Shown one piece after another: positions 6,054-16,112 of a stretch of 37,112 bases of DNA (the stretch's first letter is position 1; every line of letters starts with the position of its first letter). The translations under genes and the position numbers were made by a program. This DNA comes from an uncultured Lachnospiraceae bacterium. Its GTDB lineage: Bacteria > Bacillota > Clostridia > Lachnospirales > Lachnospiraceae. The notes beneath the pieces were generated by a model. It was not told the DNA's origin. It saw nothing but the letters and a program-made list of their open reading frames with translations, and ran no database searches. The DNA lies in NCBI GenBank assembly GCA_947626715.1, contig CANQTG010000018.1, positions 1 to 37,112 of the forward strand, read 5' to 3'.

Positions 6054-8066
6054 ATGAAGGAAACTTCCATGCTCAGAGAATTAAAGGGGATCGGGGAAAA
6101 GACGGAGGCGGTCTTTGCGCGGCTCGGGATCGTAACGGCGGGCGATCTGCTGCGGCATTATCCTCTGGGATACGACCGCTTTGGAGAGCCCGTCGGGATC
6201 CCCGAGATAAAGGAGGGGGAGCTGTGCGCCGTGCGCGGACGGCTGCGCGGCGGGATCTCCACCAGAAAGATAAGGAATCTGACGATTTCCGTATGCAGGG
6301 TATCGGACGGGGCGGGAGAGCTGTCGCTTACCTTTTTTAATATGGCGTATCTGAAAAATATCGTAAAACCGGGAACCGATTATATCTTCCGCGGCACGCC
6401 GCAAAGGGGAGCGGGCGGCTGGAAGATGGAACAGCCCGCCGTTTATACACAGGAAGTCTATGAAAAGCTGACGGGCGCGCTGCAGCCGCGCTATCCGCTG
6501 ACGGCGGGGCTGAGCAACCATGCGCTGGCCAAAGCGGTGCGGCAGGCGCTTGAGCGCGTGGAGACGGAGGAGTATCTGCCGGAGGAGATCCGCGAACGAT
6601 ATGCGCTGACGGGACTGAAGGAGGCGTTTTGGGGGATCCATTTCCCGCAGGATGCGGATATGCTACGGCGCTGCCGCAGAAGGCTGGTATTCGACGAGTT
6701 CTTTTTGTTTCTGCTGCAGTTGCAAAGGTACAGGCAGCACGGCGCGCGCGCCGAAAACCCGCATCCGCTGATCGAGACGGCGGATACGGAGCGCTTTTTG
6801 GAACGCCTCCCGTATTCCCTCACCGCCTCCCAGCAGAGGGTATGGGAAGAGATCAGGGGCGATCTGCAGGGAAAGAGACTGATGAACCGGCTGGTACAGG
6901 GGGACGTAGGGAGCGGCAAGACGATCATCGCGGTGCTGGCGCTTTTGATGACGGCGGCGAACGGCTGTCAGGGCGCGCTGATGGCCCCGACGGAAGTGCT
7001 GGCGCGGCAGCATTTTGAGACGATCTGCGATATGACAAGACGTTACGGCCTGCCCTTTACGCCGGCGCTGCTGACAGGCTCCATGACAGCGGGGGAAAAA
7101 AGGAAGCGGTATGCGCAGATAGAGTCCGGCGGCGCGAACGTGATCGTAGGCACGCACGCCCTGATTCAGGAAAAAGCCGTATACCGGAATCTGACGCTTG
7201 TTATCACTGACGAGCAGCACCGCTTCGGAGTTCGCCAGCGGGAGGCGTTAGCGGGGAAGGGGCAGGATACGCACGTGCTCGTGATGAGCGCCACGCCGAT
7301 CCCGAGAACGCTGGCGATCATCCTGTACGGCGATCTGGATATCTCCGTGATCGACGAGCTCCCCGCCCACCGCCTGCCGATCAAAAACTGCGTGGTAAAC
7401 GGCGGCTATCGGAAAAAAGCCTATGAATTTATCCAAAAGGAGATCGAAAAGGGCAGACAGGCGTATGTGATCTGTCCGATGGTCGAGGCGGGAGAAATGG
7501 AAGGGCTGGAAAACGTTGCGGACTATACGGAAAAGCTGCGCGGCGTCTTCCCCGACAAGGTACAGATCGCCGCCCTCCACGGCAGAATGAAGCCCGCGGA
7601 TAAGAACCGTATCATGGAGGCGTTCGGGCGCGGCGATATCGATATCCTAGTTTCCACGACGGTGATCGAGGTAGGCATCGATGTCCCGAACGCGACGGTC
7701 ATGCTGATAGAGAACGCGGAACGCTTCGGCCTTGCGCAGCTCCACCAGCTCAGGGGGCGCGTGGGACGGGGGAAGTCGCAGTCGTACTGTATCTTTGTCA
7801 GCGCCTCCGACCGGGATGATACGATGGAGAGGCTCTCGATTTTAAACCGTTCCAACGACGGCTTTTATATCGCGGGAGAGGATCTAAGGCTCAGGGGCCC
7901 AGGCGATATGTTCGGTATCCGACAGAGCGGCGGCATGGATTTTAAGCTGGCCGATATCTATCGGGACGCCGGGGAGCTTAGGGACGCGAGCGAGGCGGCG
8001 AAGCGGTACGCGGAGGATGAGAGACTCCTTTCTTTGCTTCCTCATGTTGACTTTAGAGGTATCTGA
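6054..8066 (+). CDS. recG: ATP-dependent DNA helicase RecG
   Basis: A 670-residue superfamily 2 helicase that remodels stalled replication forks and branch-migrates Holliday junctions. An N-terminal HhH-like and OB-fold wedge region (about 1-160) precedes the motor. Walker A GDVGSGKT has its lysine at 289, the Walker B box is DEQH at 386-389, and MSATPIPRT and the QLRGRVGRG motif VI are intact. Length is near the family norm of about 680. Start at the ATG with GGAGGAATGGG upstream; an in-frame ATG at 6069 is possible. recU lies later in the window, so two Holliday-junction enzymes are present. Confidence 0.97.
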   Translation: MKETSMLRELKGIGEKTEAVFARLGIVTAGDLLRHYPLGYDRFGEPVGIPEIKEGELCAVRGRLRGGISTRKIRNLTISVCRVSDGAGELSLTFFNMAYLKNIVKPGTDYIFRGTPQRGAGGWKMEQPAVYTQEVYEKLTGALQPRYPLTAGLSNHALAKAVRQALERVETEEYLPEEIRERYALTGLKEAFWGIHFPQDADMLRRCRRRLVFDEFFLFLLQLQRYRQHGARAENPHPLIETADTERFLERLPYSLTASQQRVWEEIRGDLQGKRLMNRLVQGDVGSGKTIIAVLALLMTAANGCQGALMAPTEVLARQHFETICDMTRRYGLPFTPALLTGSMTAGEKRKRYAQIESGGANVIVGTHALIQEKAVYRNLTLVITDEQHRFGVRQREALAGKGQDTHVLVMSATPIPRTLAIILYGDLDISVIDELPAHRLPIKNCVVNGGYRKKAYEFIQKEIEKGRQAYVICPMVEAGEMEGLENVADYTEKLRGVFPDKVQIAALHGRMKPADKNRIMEAFGRGDIDILVSTTVIEVGIDVPNATVMLIENAERFGLAQLHQLRGRVGRGKSQSYCIFVSASDRDDTMERLSILNRSNDGFYIAGEDLRLRGPGDMFGIRQSGGMDFKLADIYRDAGELRDASEAAKRYAEDERLLSLLPHVDFRGI

Positions 8067-8118
8067 AAGTAAAATAAGAGAAGTAAAATTTGGGAAACGT
8101 ACGGGAAAGGGAGAAAAC

Positions 8119-8994
8119 GTGGCAGATATTGCGATCGTAACAGACAGCAACAGCGGCATTACGCAGCGGGAGGCAGAGGAACTGGGAGTATTTGTGCTCC
8201 CAATGCCGTTTATGATAGATCAGAAAACCTACTATGAGGAAAAGGATCTGACGCAGGAGGAATTTTACCGGAAAATGGAGATGGGCGCGGAGAGCATGAC
8301 CTCGCAGCCCGCGCCGGATGAGGTCATGCAGCTTTGGGACAGCGTCCTTCGCATCCATGACGAGCTCGTCTATATCCCGATGTCGAGCGGGCTTTCTAGT
8401 TCCTGCCAGACGGCGCAGCTGCTCGCGCAGGACTATGACGGCAGGGTCGCGGTCGTAGACAATCAGCGTATCTCCGCAACGCAGAGAAGGAGCGTGATGG
8501 ACGCGCTGTTCCTTGCAAGGGAGGAAGCGATGAGCGGCCTGCAGATCAAACAATATCTGGAAGCGGAAAAATTCCATTCCAGTATCTATATCATGCTGGA
8601 TACGCTGACCTATCTAAAGCGGGGCGGACGTATCACCCCCGCCGCGGCCGCGCTGGGCAATATCCTGCGTTTGAAACCGGTCCTGCAGATTCAGGGGGAA
8701 AAGCTGGACGCTTTTGCCAGAGCGCGCACGGCGGCGCAGGGCAAGTCGATCATGACCGGAGCGGTCAAAAGCGATATCGCAGAGCGTTTTGGCGGACAGG
8801 AGGAGAACGTCTGGCTGGATATCGCGCACAGCGACAACGAAGAAGGGGCGGAGCGCTTCCGGGAAGAGCTGAAAAGGGAATTTCCCCATCATGAGATCGG
8901 GATACAAAGGCTTGCCCTGAGCATCGGCTGCCATATCGGGCCCGGCGCGCTGGCGGTCGCCTGCTCGCAGAAGATCCCCCTGCAGGCGCGTTAG
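8119..8994 (+). CDS. DegV family fatty-acid-binding protein
   Basis: A 291-residue DegV protein; the family binds fatty acids and includes FakB, which presents them to fatty acid kinase. The GTG at 8119, preceded by GGGAAAGGGAG, puts the conserved first strand (DIAIVTDSNSGI) at the N-terminus. An upstream ATG at 8017 would overlap recG by 50 bases and add 34 residues without family similarity. Further signatures are MSSGLSSSCQTA and the YLKRGGRI segment. No fakA/dak gene is nearby, so the substrate cannot be fixed. Confidence 0.92.
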   Translation: MADIAIVTDSNSGITQREAEELGVFVLPMPFMIDQKTYYEEKDLTQEEFYRKMEMGAESMTSQPAPDEVMQLWDSVLRIHDELVYIPMSSGLSSSCQTAQLLAQDYDGRVAVVDNQRISATQRRSVMDALFLAREEAMSGLQIKQYLEAEKFHSSIYIMLDTLTYLKRGGRITPAAAALGNILRLKPVLQIQGEKLDAFARARTAAQGKSIMTGAVKSDIAERFGGQEENVWLDIAHSDNEEGAERFREELKREFPHHEIGIQRLALSIGCHIGPGALAVACSQKIPLQAR

Positions 8995-9073
8995 AAAGCT
9001 CGACGCCGCCCATCTGATATGTAAGACCGGAGCCATGCCCGCGCAGCGCGGGGATCTATTTGGAGGAGTGAAC

Positions 9074-10300
9074 ATGAGTAAAACGATCAGTATCGTAGGA
9101 GTCGGTATGGGCAATCCCGATCTGCTGACCAAAGAGGCGAGGTGCGCGCTGTTAGACGCAGAGCTGATCATCGGCGCGAAGCGGATGCGGGATACGCTGC
9201 CGAAAAACTGTCAGGGGGAATATCGCGAGACCTCAGACGGGAAGAAAATACTTTCCCTGATAGAAGAGACGGACTGTGAAAATATCGCGGTCTGCATGTC
9301 CGGGGACAGCGGATTCTACAGCGGGACGAAAGGGCTGATCTCCCTCCTTTCTTCCAGATACGAGGTAAGGACGTTGGCCGGGATCTCCAGTATTTCCTAT
9401 CTGTCGGCGAAAAGCGGCGTTTCATGGGAAAACGCCTGCATTGTCAGCCTGCACGGCAAAAAAGAGAACTGGATCCACGCGGTCAGAACGCACGAAAAGA
9501 CCTTCCTGCTCTTAGGCGGGAATCTGCGCAGCGTGGTGGAAAAGCTGTGTCTGGCCTCTCTGGGCTCGTGCCGCCTCATCGTCGGGATACGCCTGTCGGG
9601 GCCCGACGAGAAGATACTGGATATCACGGCAAAGGAGCTGCTTGAGAAGGGCGGGATTTTGGAGGACAGCGAGGGCGCGCTGTGCGTGATGTTCGTACTC
9701 AATCAGGACGCCGTCTGCCGGACGGCCTCCTTTGGGATCCGCGACGAGGAATTTATCAAAGGACAGGCGCCGATGACAAAGAGTGAGGTGCGCGCGGTGA
9801 CGATGAGCAGACTGCGCCTGCGGGAGGATGCGGTGGCTTACGATATCGGAGCCGGCACGGGGACGGTCTCCGTCGAGATGGCCGCGCAGGCGTGGCGCGG
9901 CAGCGTTTACGCGATCGAGCACGGCGCTAAGGCGTTAGAGCTTCTGCGCGCCAACAAAGGCAGATTCATGGCCGAAAATCTGGAGATCATAGAGGGGAAA
10001 GCGCCCGATGCGCTGGAAGGGCTTCCCGCGCCCGACGCGGTATTTATAGGAAGCGGCAAGGGAGAAAAGGAAAAGATCCTAAAGGCCGTCCTTCAGAAAA
10101 ATCCGTCGGCGCATATCGTGATGAATGTGATCTCGTTAGAATCCCTGAGCGTGGCCCTGACCGTGATCCGCAAGCTCGGCCTGATCGATGTGGAGATCAC
10201 GCAGATTACCGCGGCGCGCGGGCGGGAGATCGCAGGACAGCATTTGATGGACGGACAGAATCCCGTCTTTATCATCTCGGCGGACGGAAGCGGCGCATAA
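9074..10300 (+). CDS. cbiET: Precorrin-6B/cobalt-precorrin C5,15-methyltransferase, CbiE-CbiT fusion
   Basis: A 408-residue fusion for corrin-ring synthesis. Residues 1 to about 200 are CbiE-like (tetrapyrrole methylase fold, ISIVGVGMGNPDLLT at the start), which methylates C5. From about 215 the CbiT-like part begins, with the SAM-binding loop DIGAGTGTVSVEMA at 257; CbiT methylates C15 and decarboxylates. Such fusions are equivalent to CobL. The ATG at 9074 follows GGAGGAGTG and gives the proper family N-terminus; an ATG at 9035 would add 13 unrelated residues. cobS and a cobC-like gene follow, but the rest of the pathway is not here. No cobalamin riboswitch fits the 79-base upstream gap. Confidence 0.93.
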   Translation: MSKTISIVGVGMGNPDLLTKEARCALLDAELIIGAKRMRDTLPKNCQGEYRETSDGKKILSLIEETDCENIAVCMSGDSGFYSGTKGLISLLSSRYEVRTLAGISSISYLSAKSGVSWENACIVSLHGKKENWIHAVRTHEKTFLLLGGNLRSVVEKLCLASLGSCRLIVGIRLSGPDEKILDITAKELLEKGGILEDSEGALCVMFVLNQDAVCRTASFGIRDEEFIKGQAPMTKSEVRAVTMSRLRLREDAVAYDIGAGTGTVSVEMAAQAWRGSVYAIEHGAKALELLRANKGRFMAENLEIIEGKAPDALEGLPAPDAVFIGSGKGEKEKILKAVLQKNPSAHIVMNVISLESLSVALTVIRKLGLIDVEITQITAARGREIAGQHLMDGQNPVFIISADGSGA

Positions 10301-10385
10301 AATAAAGGGTGACATTTTTTGCAGAGGGAGCGCTGCGCAGATAAAAGAGACGCTTTTTATGCAGTTCGCGGAAAGGAGAAGCGCC

Positions 10386-11159
10386 GTGTCGGCTTTGCAT
10401 GGTTTTTTTCTGACATTTTCCATCTATTCCGCGCTTCCCGCGCCGTCCGGGGAGCGGGACCGTAAGAGCATGGACTGGATCCCCTGCTTTTTCCCCTTTG
10501 TCGGTGTTTTGACCGCATCGGTCATCAGTTTTCTGTGGGCGCTCCGGCTGCGTATCGGTGTCTTTGTGCCCTTTGCGGTGTTCGCTTTCGCGGGAAGCGT
10601 AGTTCCCGTTCTCCTAAGCGGCGGGATCCATCTGGAAGGCTTTTTCCATACGATGGAGTCCCTGCGGCGCGGGGAGCGAAAGGACGCTCCAAAGGCCGAG
10701 GGGACTTTTATCGGCGCGTCTGCAGCCGTCAGCCTGATCTGCGAGCGGTTTTTGTATGCGGCGGCGCTCTTCCTTACCCTAGAGGAACGACAGGCCCTCT
10801 ATCTGGGGATCGGCTTCGTCCTCTCTAGGACGTTGGCCGCCATAGCGGCGGTACTGGCAAAGGGCTCGGGGAGAGAGGACGCGTCCTATCTGTGCGTATC
10901 GGACCAGCATAGGGGCAGAGCTCTTGCCGTATTGTCCCTATGGCTCCTTTTGGCGGCGGCGGGAGCCTACGTCCTGTACGGGATCGCGGGGATATCCTGC
11001 GCCGCGCTCAGTCTCCCCGTGTTCTTTCTCTATGCGTATATGGCGCGCAGACGTGCGGACGGCCTGCCGGAGAGGCTCTCCGGCTGCTTTATCGTCGTAT
11101 ATGAGCTCGTTTTCGTATGGCTGACGGGGAGCATGGGGTATGTGTGGAATCTGTTGTAA
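10386..11159 (+). CDS. cobS: Adenosylcobinamide-GDP ribazoletransferase
   Basis: A 257-residue, strongly hydrophobic multi-pass membrane protein that joins adenosylcobinamide-GDP to alpha-ribazole (phosphate), the last assembly step of cobalamin. Family features include FSIYSALPAPSGERD near the start and the acidic loop GGIHLEGFFHTMESL, matching the usual GGLHLDGLADTxDGL. I prefer the GTG at 10386 because AAAGGAG sits 7-8 bases upstream and the protein then begins at the first helix. An ATG at 10359 with no clear ribosome site would add 9 residues. Confidence 0.92.
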   Translation: MSALHGFFLTFSIYSALPAPSGERDRKSMDWIPCFFPFVGVLTASVISFLWALRLRIGVFVPFAVFAFAGSVVPVLLSGGIHLEGFFHTMESLRRGERKDAPKAEGTFIGASAAVSLICERFLYAAALFLTLEERQALYLGIGFVLSRTLAAIAAVLAKGSGREDASYLCVSDQHRGRALAVLSLWLLLAAAGAYVLYGIAGISCAALSLPVFFLYAYMARRRADGLPERLSGCFIVVYELVFVWLTGSMGYVWNLL

Positions 11160-11176
11160 CCCATAAAGGAGGAAAC

Positions 11177-11776
11177 ATGCAGGCGGTCTTTATCCGGCAC
11201 GGAATGACGGCGGGGAATCGGGAAAAACGCTATATCGGGGGCAGGAGCGACGAAGGGCTCTGTAAAGAGGGAAAGGAGCTCTTGCGCGCGCTGCGGATAT
11301 CGGGATTCTATCCGGCTGTGGATACGGTCTATGCCAGTCCTATGCGCCGCTGTCTTGAGACGGCGGAGATCCTGTACCCGGAGATCCGTCCACAGATCGT
11401 AGAGGGCTTTCGGGAGTGCGATTTCGGCCTGTTTGAAAATAAGACCGCGCAGGAGATCGCTGAGCTGCCGATTAACTGGGAGTGGAGCGGGGATCAGGAA
11501 AAGGTGCGCTTTCCGGGCGGGGAGGATTCGGAAGCGTTCATACGCCGCAGCGTAAAGGCGTTCACGGAGCTTATGGAGAGAGAGGCGCAGATCCCTCGGG
11601 CGGCCTTTGTCGTGCACGGCGGCACGATCATGGCGCTGCTCTCAAGGCTGGATGAAAAGCGGGGAACCTTTTACGACTATCATCTGGAAAACGGGGAAGG
11701 ATATCTGTGCGAGATCGACCAAAGCTCCCGGATACCGACGCTGCGGGGCTGCCGGAGGCTGGAAAACGGGGCATAG
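11177..11776 (+). CDS. cobC: Histidine phosphatase, probable alpha-ribazole phosphatase
   Basis: A 199-residue member of the phosphoglycerate-mutase-like histidine phosphatase family. The phosphoryl-accepting motif RHG is at residues 7-9 and a later VVHGG supplies the second histidine. Position 18 bases after cobS suggests it is CobC, which dephosphorylates alpha-ribazole-5'-phosphate in the cobalamin nucleotide loop pathway. Fold alone would not separate this from a general phosphatase. Start is the ATG at 11177 after AGGAGGAA; an earlier ATG at 11117 overlaps cobS. Confidence 0.85.
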   Translation: MQAVFIRHGMTAGNREKRYIGGRSDEGLCKEGKELLRALRISGFYPAVDTVYASPMRRCLETAEILYPEIRPQIVEGFRECDFGLFENKTAQEIAELPINWEWSGDQEKVRFPGGEDSEAFIRRSVKAFTELMEREAQIPRAAFVVHGGTIMALLSRLDEKRGTFYDYHLENGEGYLCEIDQSSRIPTLRGCRRLENGA

Positions 11777-11847
11777 GCAAAGGATATGGGGCCGGGGACG
11801 GACGCGCGCGGGGCTGTGGGGCGCGGCGGCGTTCCCGGGCGTTTTGT

Positions 11848-11877
11848 TTGACAAACACCGCTTTTTTGAGATATCAT
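11848..11877 (+). promoter_or_regulatory. Predicted sigma-A-type promoter upstream of gyrB-like gene
   Basis: A perfect TTGACA (11848-11853) is followed after 18 bases by TATCAT (11872-11877), 36 bases upstream of the ATG at 11913. It is the best promoter match in the window and probably starts the gyrB-gyrA-rsmD-coaD run. Confidence 0.72.
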
Positions 11878-11912
11878 GTCACCAACCGGAAATTTGAGGG
11901 AGAGATCACGTT

Positions 11913-13835
11913 ATGGCAAAAAAAGAATCCTACGACGCTTCCAGCATTACCGTTTTAGAGGGCTTAGAAGCGGTTCGCAAGCGCCCCGGCATGTATATCG
12001 GGAGCGTATCGACAAAGGGGTTAAATCATCTGATCTATGAGATCGTGGACAACGCGGTGGACGAACACCTTGCCGGATACTGCAGCGAGATCAGGGTCGT
12101 CCTGAACGCGGACGGTTCGGCGACAGTCTCCGATAACGGGCGCGGGATCCCGGTCGGAATGCATGAAAAGGGAATGAGCGCGGAGCGGCTCGTCTTTACG
12201 ACGCTGCACGCCGGGGGCAAGTTCGACGATTCGGCCTATAAGACGAGCGGCGGCCTGCACGGCGTAGGCTCGTCCGTAGTCAACGCGCTGTCCGCGCGCC
12301 TTACGGTGCAGATCAAGCGGGACGGGTATCTGTATGAGGACAGCTATGAGCGCGGCAATCCCGTAACGCAGCTGGAAGGCGGACTGCTGCCGGTTATCGG
12401 CAGGACGAAGGAGACGGGGACGAGCGTCACCTTCCTGCCGGACGATACGATCTTTGACAGGACGCGCTTTAAGGAGGACGAGGTCAAGAGCCGCCTGCAT
12501 GAGACGGCGTACTTAAATCCCGCGCTCACGCTCTTTTTTGAGGACAGGCGCAGGGAAGAGCCCGAGATTTTGACCTTTCGGGAGCCGGACGGTATCATGG
12601 GCTTTGTCCGCGATATGAACCGCTCCAAAGAGACGATCCATGACGTGATCTGCTTTCGGGGAGAGAGCGAGGGCATTTCCGTGGAGGTCGCGTTCCAGTA
12701 TGTCAACGAGTTCCACGAAAATATTTTAGGCTTCTGCAACAATATCTACAACGCGGAGGGCGGGACGCACTTAACGGGCTTTAAGAGCGTCTTTACGACG
12801 GTCATCAATAATTACGCGCGGGAATTAAATATATTGAAGGAAAAGGATGCCAATTTTACGGGGGCCGACGTGCGCAACGGCATGACGGCCGTCATATCCG
12901 TCAAGCACCCCGATCCCCGCTTTGAGGGACAGACGAAGACCAAGCTGGATAATCAGGACGCGGCGAAGGTCGTGGCGAAGGTCACGGGGGACGAGATACA
13001 GCGTTACTTCGACCGGAATCTGGAGGTTTTAAAAAATGTGATCGGCTGCGCCGAGAAAGCGGCCAAGATCCGTAAAACGGAGGAAAAGGCAAAGACCAAT
13101 CTGCTGAGCAGGCAGAAATTTTCCTTTGATTCCAACGGGAAGCTGGCGAACTGCGAGAGCAGGGACGCCTCCCAGTGCGAGATCTTTATCGTGGAAGGGG
13201 ATTCCGCGGGCGGCAGCGCGAAGACCGCGCGCAACCGCATGTATCAGGCCATACTGCCGATACGGGGAAAGATACTGAATGTGGAAAAGGCCAGTATCGA
13301 TAAGGTGCTCGCCAATGCGGAGATCAAGACCATGATCAACGCCTTCGGCTGCGGCTTTTCCGAGGGCTACGGAAACGATTTTGATATTTCCCGGCTGCGC
13401 TATGACAAGATCATCATCATGGCGGATGCGGACGTGGACGGCGCGCATATCTCCACGCTCCTCTTAACGCTGTTTTACCGTTTTATGCCGGAGCTGATCT
13501 ACGAGGGGCACGTCTATATCGCAATGCCCCCGCTCTATAAGGCGATGCCCGCAAAGGGGAAGGAAGAATATCTCTACGACGACAAGGCGCTGGAACGCTA
13601 CCGGAAGCGGCACAAGGGGCCGTTTACCCTGCAGCGTTATAAGGGGCTTGGAGAAATGGATTCGCAGCAGCTTTGGGAGACGACGCTCGACCCCGAGACG
13701 CGCCTTTTAAAGCTGGTGGAGATCGAAGACGCGCGTATGGCCTCAGAGATCACGGAAATGCTGATGGGGACGGAGGTCCCTCCCAGAAAAGCGTTTATCT
13801 ATGAACATGCGACCGACGCGCAGCTCGATATATAG
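11913..13835 (+). CDS. gyrB: Type II DNA topoisomerase subunit B (GyrB-like)
   Basis: A 640-residue ATPase/Toprim subunit of a type IIA topoisomerase. The GHKL ATPase region has EIVDNAVDE, DNGRGIPV and the GGLHGVGSSVVNA lid. The Toprim part has EGDSAGGSA with the catalytic E428, and the metal-binding DADVDG at 505-510. The C-terminal end (LMGTEVPPRKAFI) resembles GyrB more than ParE as I recall them. It is coupled to a subunit A gene 12 bases downstream. Many Lachnospiraceae carry a second gyrase-like pair apart from the one near dnaA. Whether this pair acts as gyrase or topoisomerase IV cannot be settled here. Confidence 0.9.
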   Translation: MAKKESYDASSITVLEGLEAVRKRPGMYIGSVSTKGLNHLIYEIVDNAVDEHLAGYCSEIRVVLNADGSATVSDNGRGIPVGMHEKGMSAERLVFTTLHAGGKFDDSAYKTSGGLHGVGSSVVNALSARLTVQIKRDGYLYEDSYERGNPVTQLEGGLLPVIGRTKETGTSVTFLPDDTIFDRTRFKEDEVKSRLHETAYLNPALTLFFEDRRREEPEILTFREPDGIMGFVRDMNRSKETIHDVICFRGESEGISVEVAFQYVNEFHENILGFCNNIYNAEGGTHLTGFKSVFTTVINNYARELNILKEKDANFTGADVRNGMTAVISVKHPDPRFEGQTKTKLDNQDAAKVVAKVTGDEIQRYFDRNLEVLKNVIGCAEKAAKIRKTEEKAKTNLLSRQKFSFDSNGKLANCESRDASQCEIFIVEGDSAGGSAKTARNRMYQAILPIRGKILNVEKASIDKVLANAEIKTMINAFGCGFSEGYGNDFDISRLRYDKIIIMADADVDGAHISTLLLTLFYRFMPELIYEGHVYIAMPPLYKAMPAKGKEEYLYDDKALERYRKRHKGPFTLQRYKGLGEMDSQQLWETTLDPETRLLKLVEIEDARMASEITEMLMGTEVPPRKAFIYEHATDAQLDI

Positions 13836-13847
13836 GAGTCATAGGGC

Positions 13848-16112
13848 ATGGACGAGAGAATCATAAAAACCGAATATTCGGAACTAATGCAGAAATCCTA
13901 TATTGATTACGCGATGAGCGTCATTATCGCAAGGGCCCTGCCGGACGTGCGCGACGGCTTAAAGCCGGTGCAGCGGCGCACGCTGTACGATATGTATGAG
14001 CTGGGCATCCGCTATGACAGGCCCTATCGGAAGAGCGCGCGTATCGTGGGCGATACGATGGGCAAGTACCACCCGCACGGCGACAGCTCCATTTATGAAG
14101 CCCTTGTCGTCATGACGCAGGATTTTAAGAAGGGACTGCCGCTAATCGACGGGCACGGCAATTTTGGCAATATCGAAGGGGACGGCGCGGCGGCAATGCG
14201 TTATACGGAGGCAAGACTGCAGAAGATCACACAGGAAGCCTTCCTTGCCGATCTGGATAAGGACGTCGTGGATTTTATCCCCAATTTTGACGAGACAGAG
14301 AAGGAGCCCGCCGTCCTGCCGGTAAAGCTGCCCAATCTCTTAATTAACGGTTCGGAGGGGATCGCGGTCGGTATGGCGACCAGCATTCCGCCGCATAATC
14401 TGGGCGAAGTCATTGACGCGCTCAAGGCTTATATGCTGGATAACTCCATAACGGTAGAGGGCCTGATGAAATATATCAAGGGCCCGGATTTCCCGACCGG
14501 CGGCATCATCACCAATAAGTCCGAACTGGCGGAGCTGTATCGGACAGGCAGCGGCAAGGTCAGGATACGGGGCCGGGTGGAGGTCGAAAAGGGAAAGGGA
14601 GGACGGCAGAATCTGGTCATTACCGAGATCCCCTATCCGATGATAGGCTCCAATATCGCCAAATTCTTATCCGACGTGGCGGCGCTGGCGGAGACGAAAA
14701 CGACGCAGGATATCGTGGATATCTCCAATCAGTCCTCCAAAGAGGGGATCCGTATCGTCATCGAGCTGCGCAGGGATACCGATATCGAGAATTTTAAAAA
14801 TATGCTCTATAAAAAGACCCGTCTGGAGGACACCTTCGGGGTCAATATGCTCGCGATCGCAGACGGGCGGCCGGAAACGATGAGCCTTCTGCAGATCATC
14901 CGCGCCAATGCGCAGTTCCAGTTTGAGATCGCGACGCGGAAATACAAAACGCTCCTTGCCAGAGAGCAGGAAAAGAAAGAGGTTCAGGAGGGGCTGATCA
15001 AGGCGTGCAACGTCATCGACCTGATTATCGAGATCCTGCGGGGCTCCCGCGATCGGGCGATGGCGAAGGCGTGTCTGGTGGAAGGCAAAACCGACGGGAT
15101 CAAATTCCGATCCCGGGAATCCCGCGTTATGGCGCAAATGCTGCTCTTTACCGAAAAGCAGGCCAACGCGATACTGGAAATGCGCCTTTACCGCTTGATC
15201 GGGCTTGAGATCGAGGCCCTTGTCAAAGAGCATGAGGAAACGCTGGCGAATATCTACCGTTATGAGGATATTCTGGAACGCAGGGATTCCATGACGCAGG
15301 TCATCGTCAACGAGCTGGACGCCATCAAAAAGGAATATGCCAGAAAGCGCAGGACTGTGGTGGAGGACGCCGCGCAGGCCGTCTTTGAGGAAAAAAAGGC
15401 GGAGGAGATGGAGGTCGTATTCATGATGGACCGCTTCGGCTATGCCAGAACGGTCGATCCCGCGGCCTACGAGCGCAACCGCGAGGCCGCGGATGCGGAA
15501 AACCGCTATGTCTTTCCCTGCAAGAATACGGGGCGTATCTGCCTGTTCACGAATACGGGGACGCTCCATACGATCAAGGTGATGGATCTGCCGTTCGGAA
15601 AATTTCGGGATAAGGGAGTCCCGGTCGATAATGTCAGCAATTATGATTCCGCCGCCGAGAGTATCGTCTATGTAACGGATCAGTCCGCGCTCAATCTCTG
15701 CCGCGTGCTCTTTGCGACGAGGCTCTCCATGTTAAAGATCGTGGACGGCGGGGAATTTGACGTGACGAAGCGCACCGTGGCCGCGACGAAGCTCCAAGAG
15801 GGGGACGAGGTGCTCAGCGTGGCGGCGCTCAGAGAGGAAAGGGAGATCGTCCTTCGATCGACGGACGGCAGCTTTCTGCGCTTTTCGATCGAGGAGATCC
15901 CGGAAAAGAAAAAGGGGGCGGTCGGCGTGCGCGGCATGAGACTAAACGAGGACGCATATCTGGAAGCCGTTTATTATCTGGGGAGCGGGGATCAGACCGT
16001 GATCCCGTACCAAAACGGGCAGCTCGAGCTCTCTAAGGTCAAGGCGGGGAAGCGGGACACGAAGGGCGTAAAGGCGCGCGCACAGCAGAAAGGAAAGGAT
16101 ACGGGCTTATGA
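13848..16112 (+). CDS. Type II DNA topoisomerase subunit A (GyrA/ParC-like)
   Basis: A 754-residue DNA-cleavage subunit. The catalytic tyrosine is Y119 in AAMRYTEAR. The quinolone-determining segment reads [13 protein letters not shown] with S80 and E84, wild-type-like residues. A coiled-coil dimer region follows, then a beta-pinwheel C-terminal domain from about 510. I do not see a canonical GyrA box (QRRGGKG type) there; weak look-alikes are [10 protein letters not shown] and KRDTKGVKA. Loss of the box is typical of ParC-like enzymes that do not introduce negative supercoils. So this may work as topoisomerase IV despite a GyrB-like partner. The stop overlaps the rsmD start by 4 bases. Confidence 0.9.
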   Translation: MDERIIKTEYSELMQKSYIDYAMSVIIARALPDVRDGLKPVQRRTLYDMYELGIRYDRPYRKSARIVGDTMGKYHPHGDSSIYEALVVMTQDFKKGLPLIDGHGNFGNIEGDGAAAMRYTEARLQKITQEAFLADLDKDVVDFIPNFDETEKEPAVLPVKLPNLLINGSEGIAVGMATSIPPHNLGEVIDALKAYMLDNSITVEGLMKYIKGPDFPTGGIITNKSELAELYRTGSGKVRIRGRVEVEKGKGGRQNLVITEIPYPMIGSNIAKFLSDVAALAETKTTQDIVDISNQSSKEGIRIVIELRRDTDIENFKNMLYKKTRLEDTFGVNMLAIADGRPETMSLLQIIRANAQFQFEIATRKYKTLLAREQEKKEVQEGLIKACNVIDLIIEILRGSRDRAMAKACLVEGKTDGIKFRSRESRVMAQMLLFTEKQANAILEMRLYRLIGLEIEALVKEHEETLANIYRYEDILERRDSMTQVIVNELDAIKKEYARKRRTVVEDAAQAVFEEKKAEEMEVVFMMDRFGYARTVDPAAYERNREAADAENRYVFPCKNTGRICLFTNTGTLHTIKVMDLPFGKFRDKGVPVDNVSNYDSAAESIVYVTDQSALNLCRVLFATRLSMLKIVDGGEFDVTKRTVAATKLQEGDEVLSVAALREEREIVLRSTDGSFLRFSIEEIPEKKKGAVGVRGMRLNEDAYLEAVYYLGSGDQTVIPYQNGQLELSKVKAGKRDTKGVKARAQQKGKDTGL

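Noticed and set aside
8995-9073. Possible cobalamin riboswitch before cbiET
   Set aside because: Only 79 bases are available, too short, and no B12-box-like sequence is seen.
14667-15569. 300-residue minus-strand open frame opposite the topoisomerase A gene
   Set aside because: Antisense shadow of a conserved gene, no ribosome site or motif.
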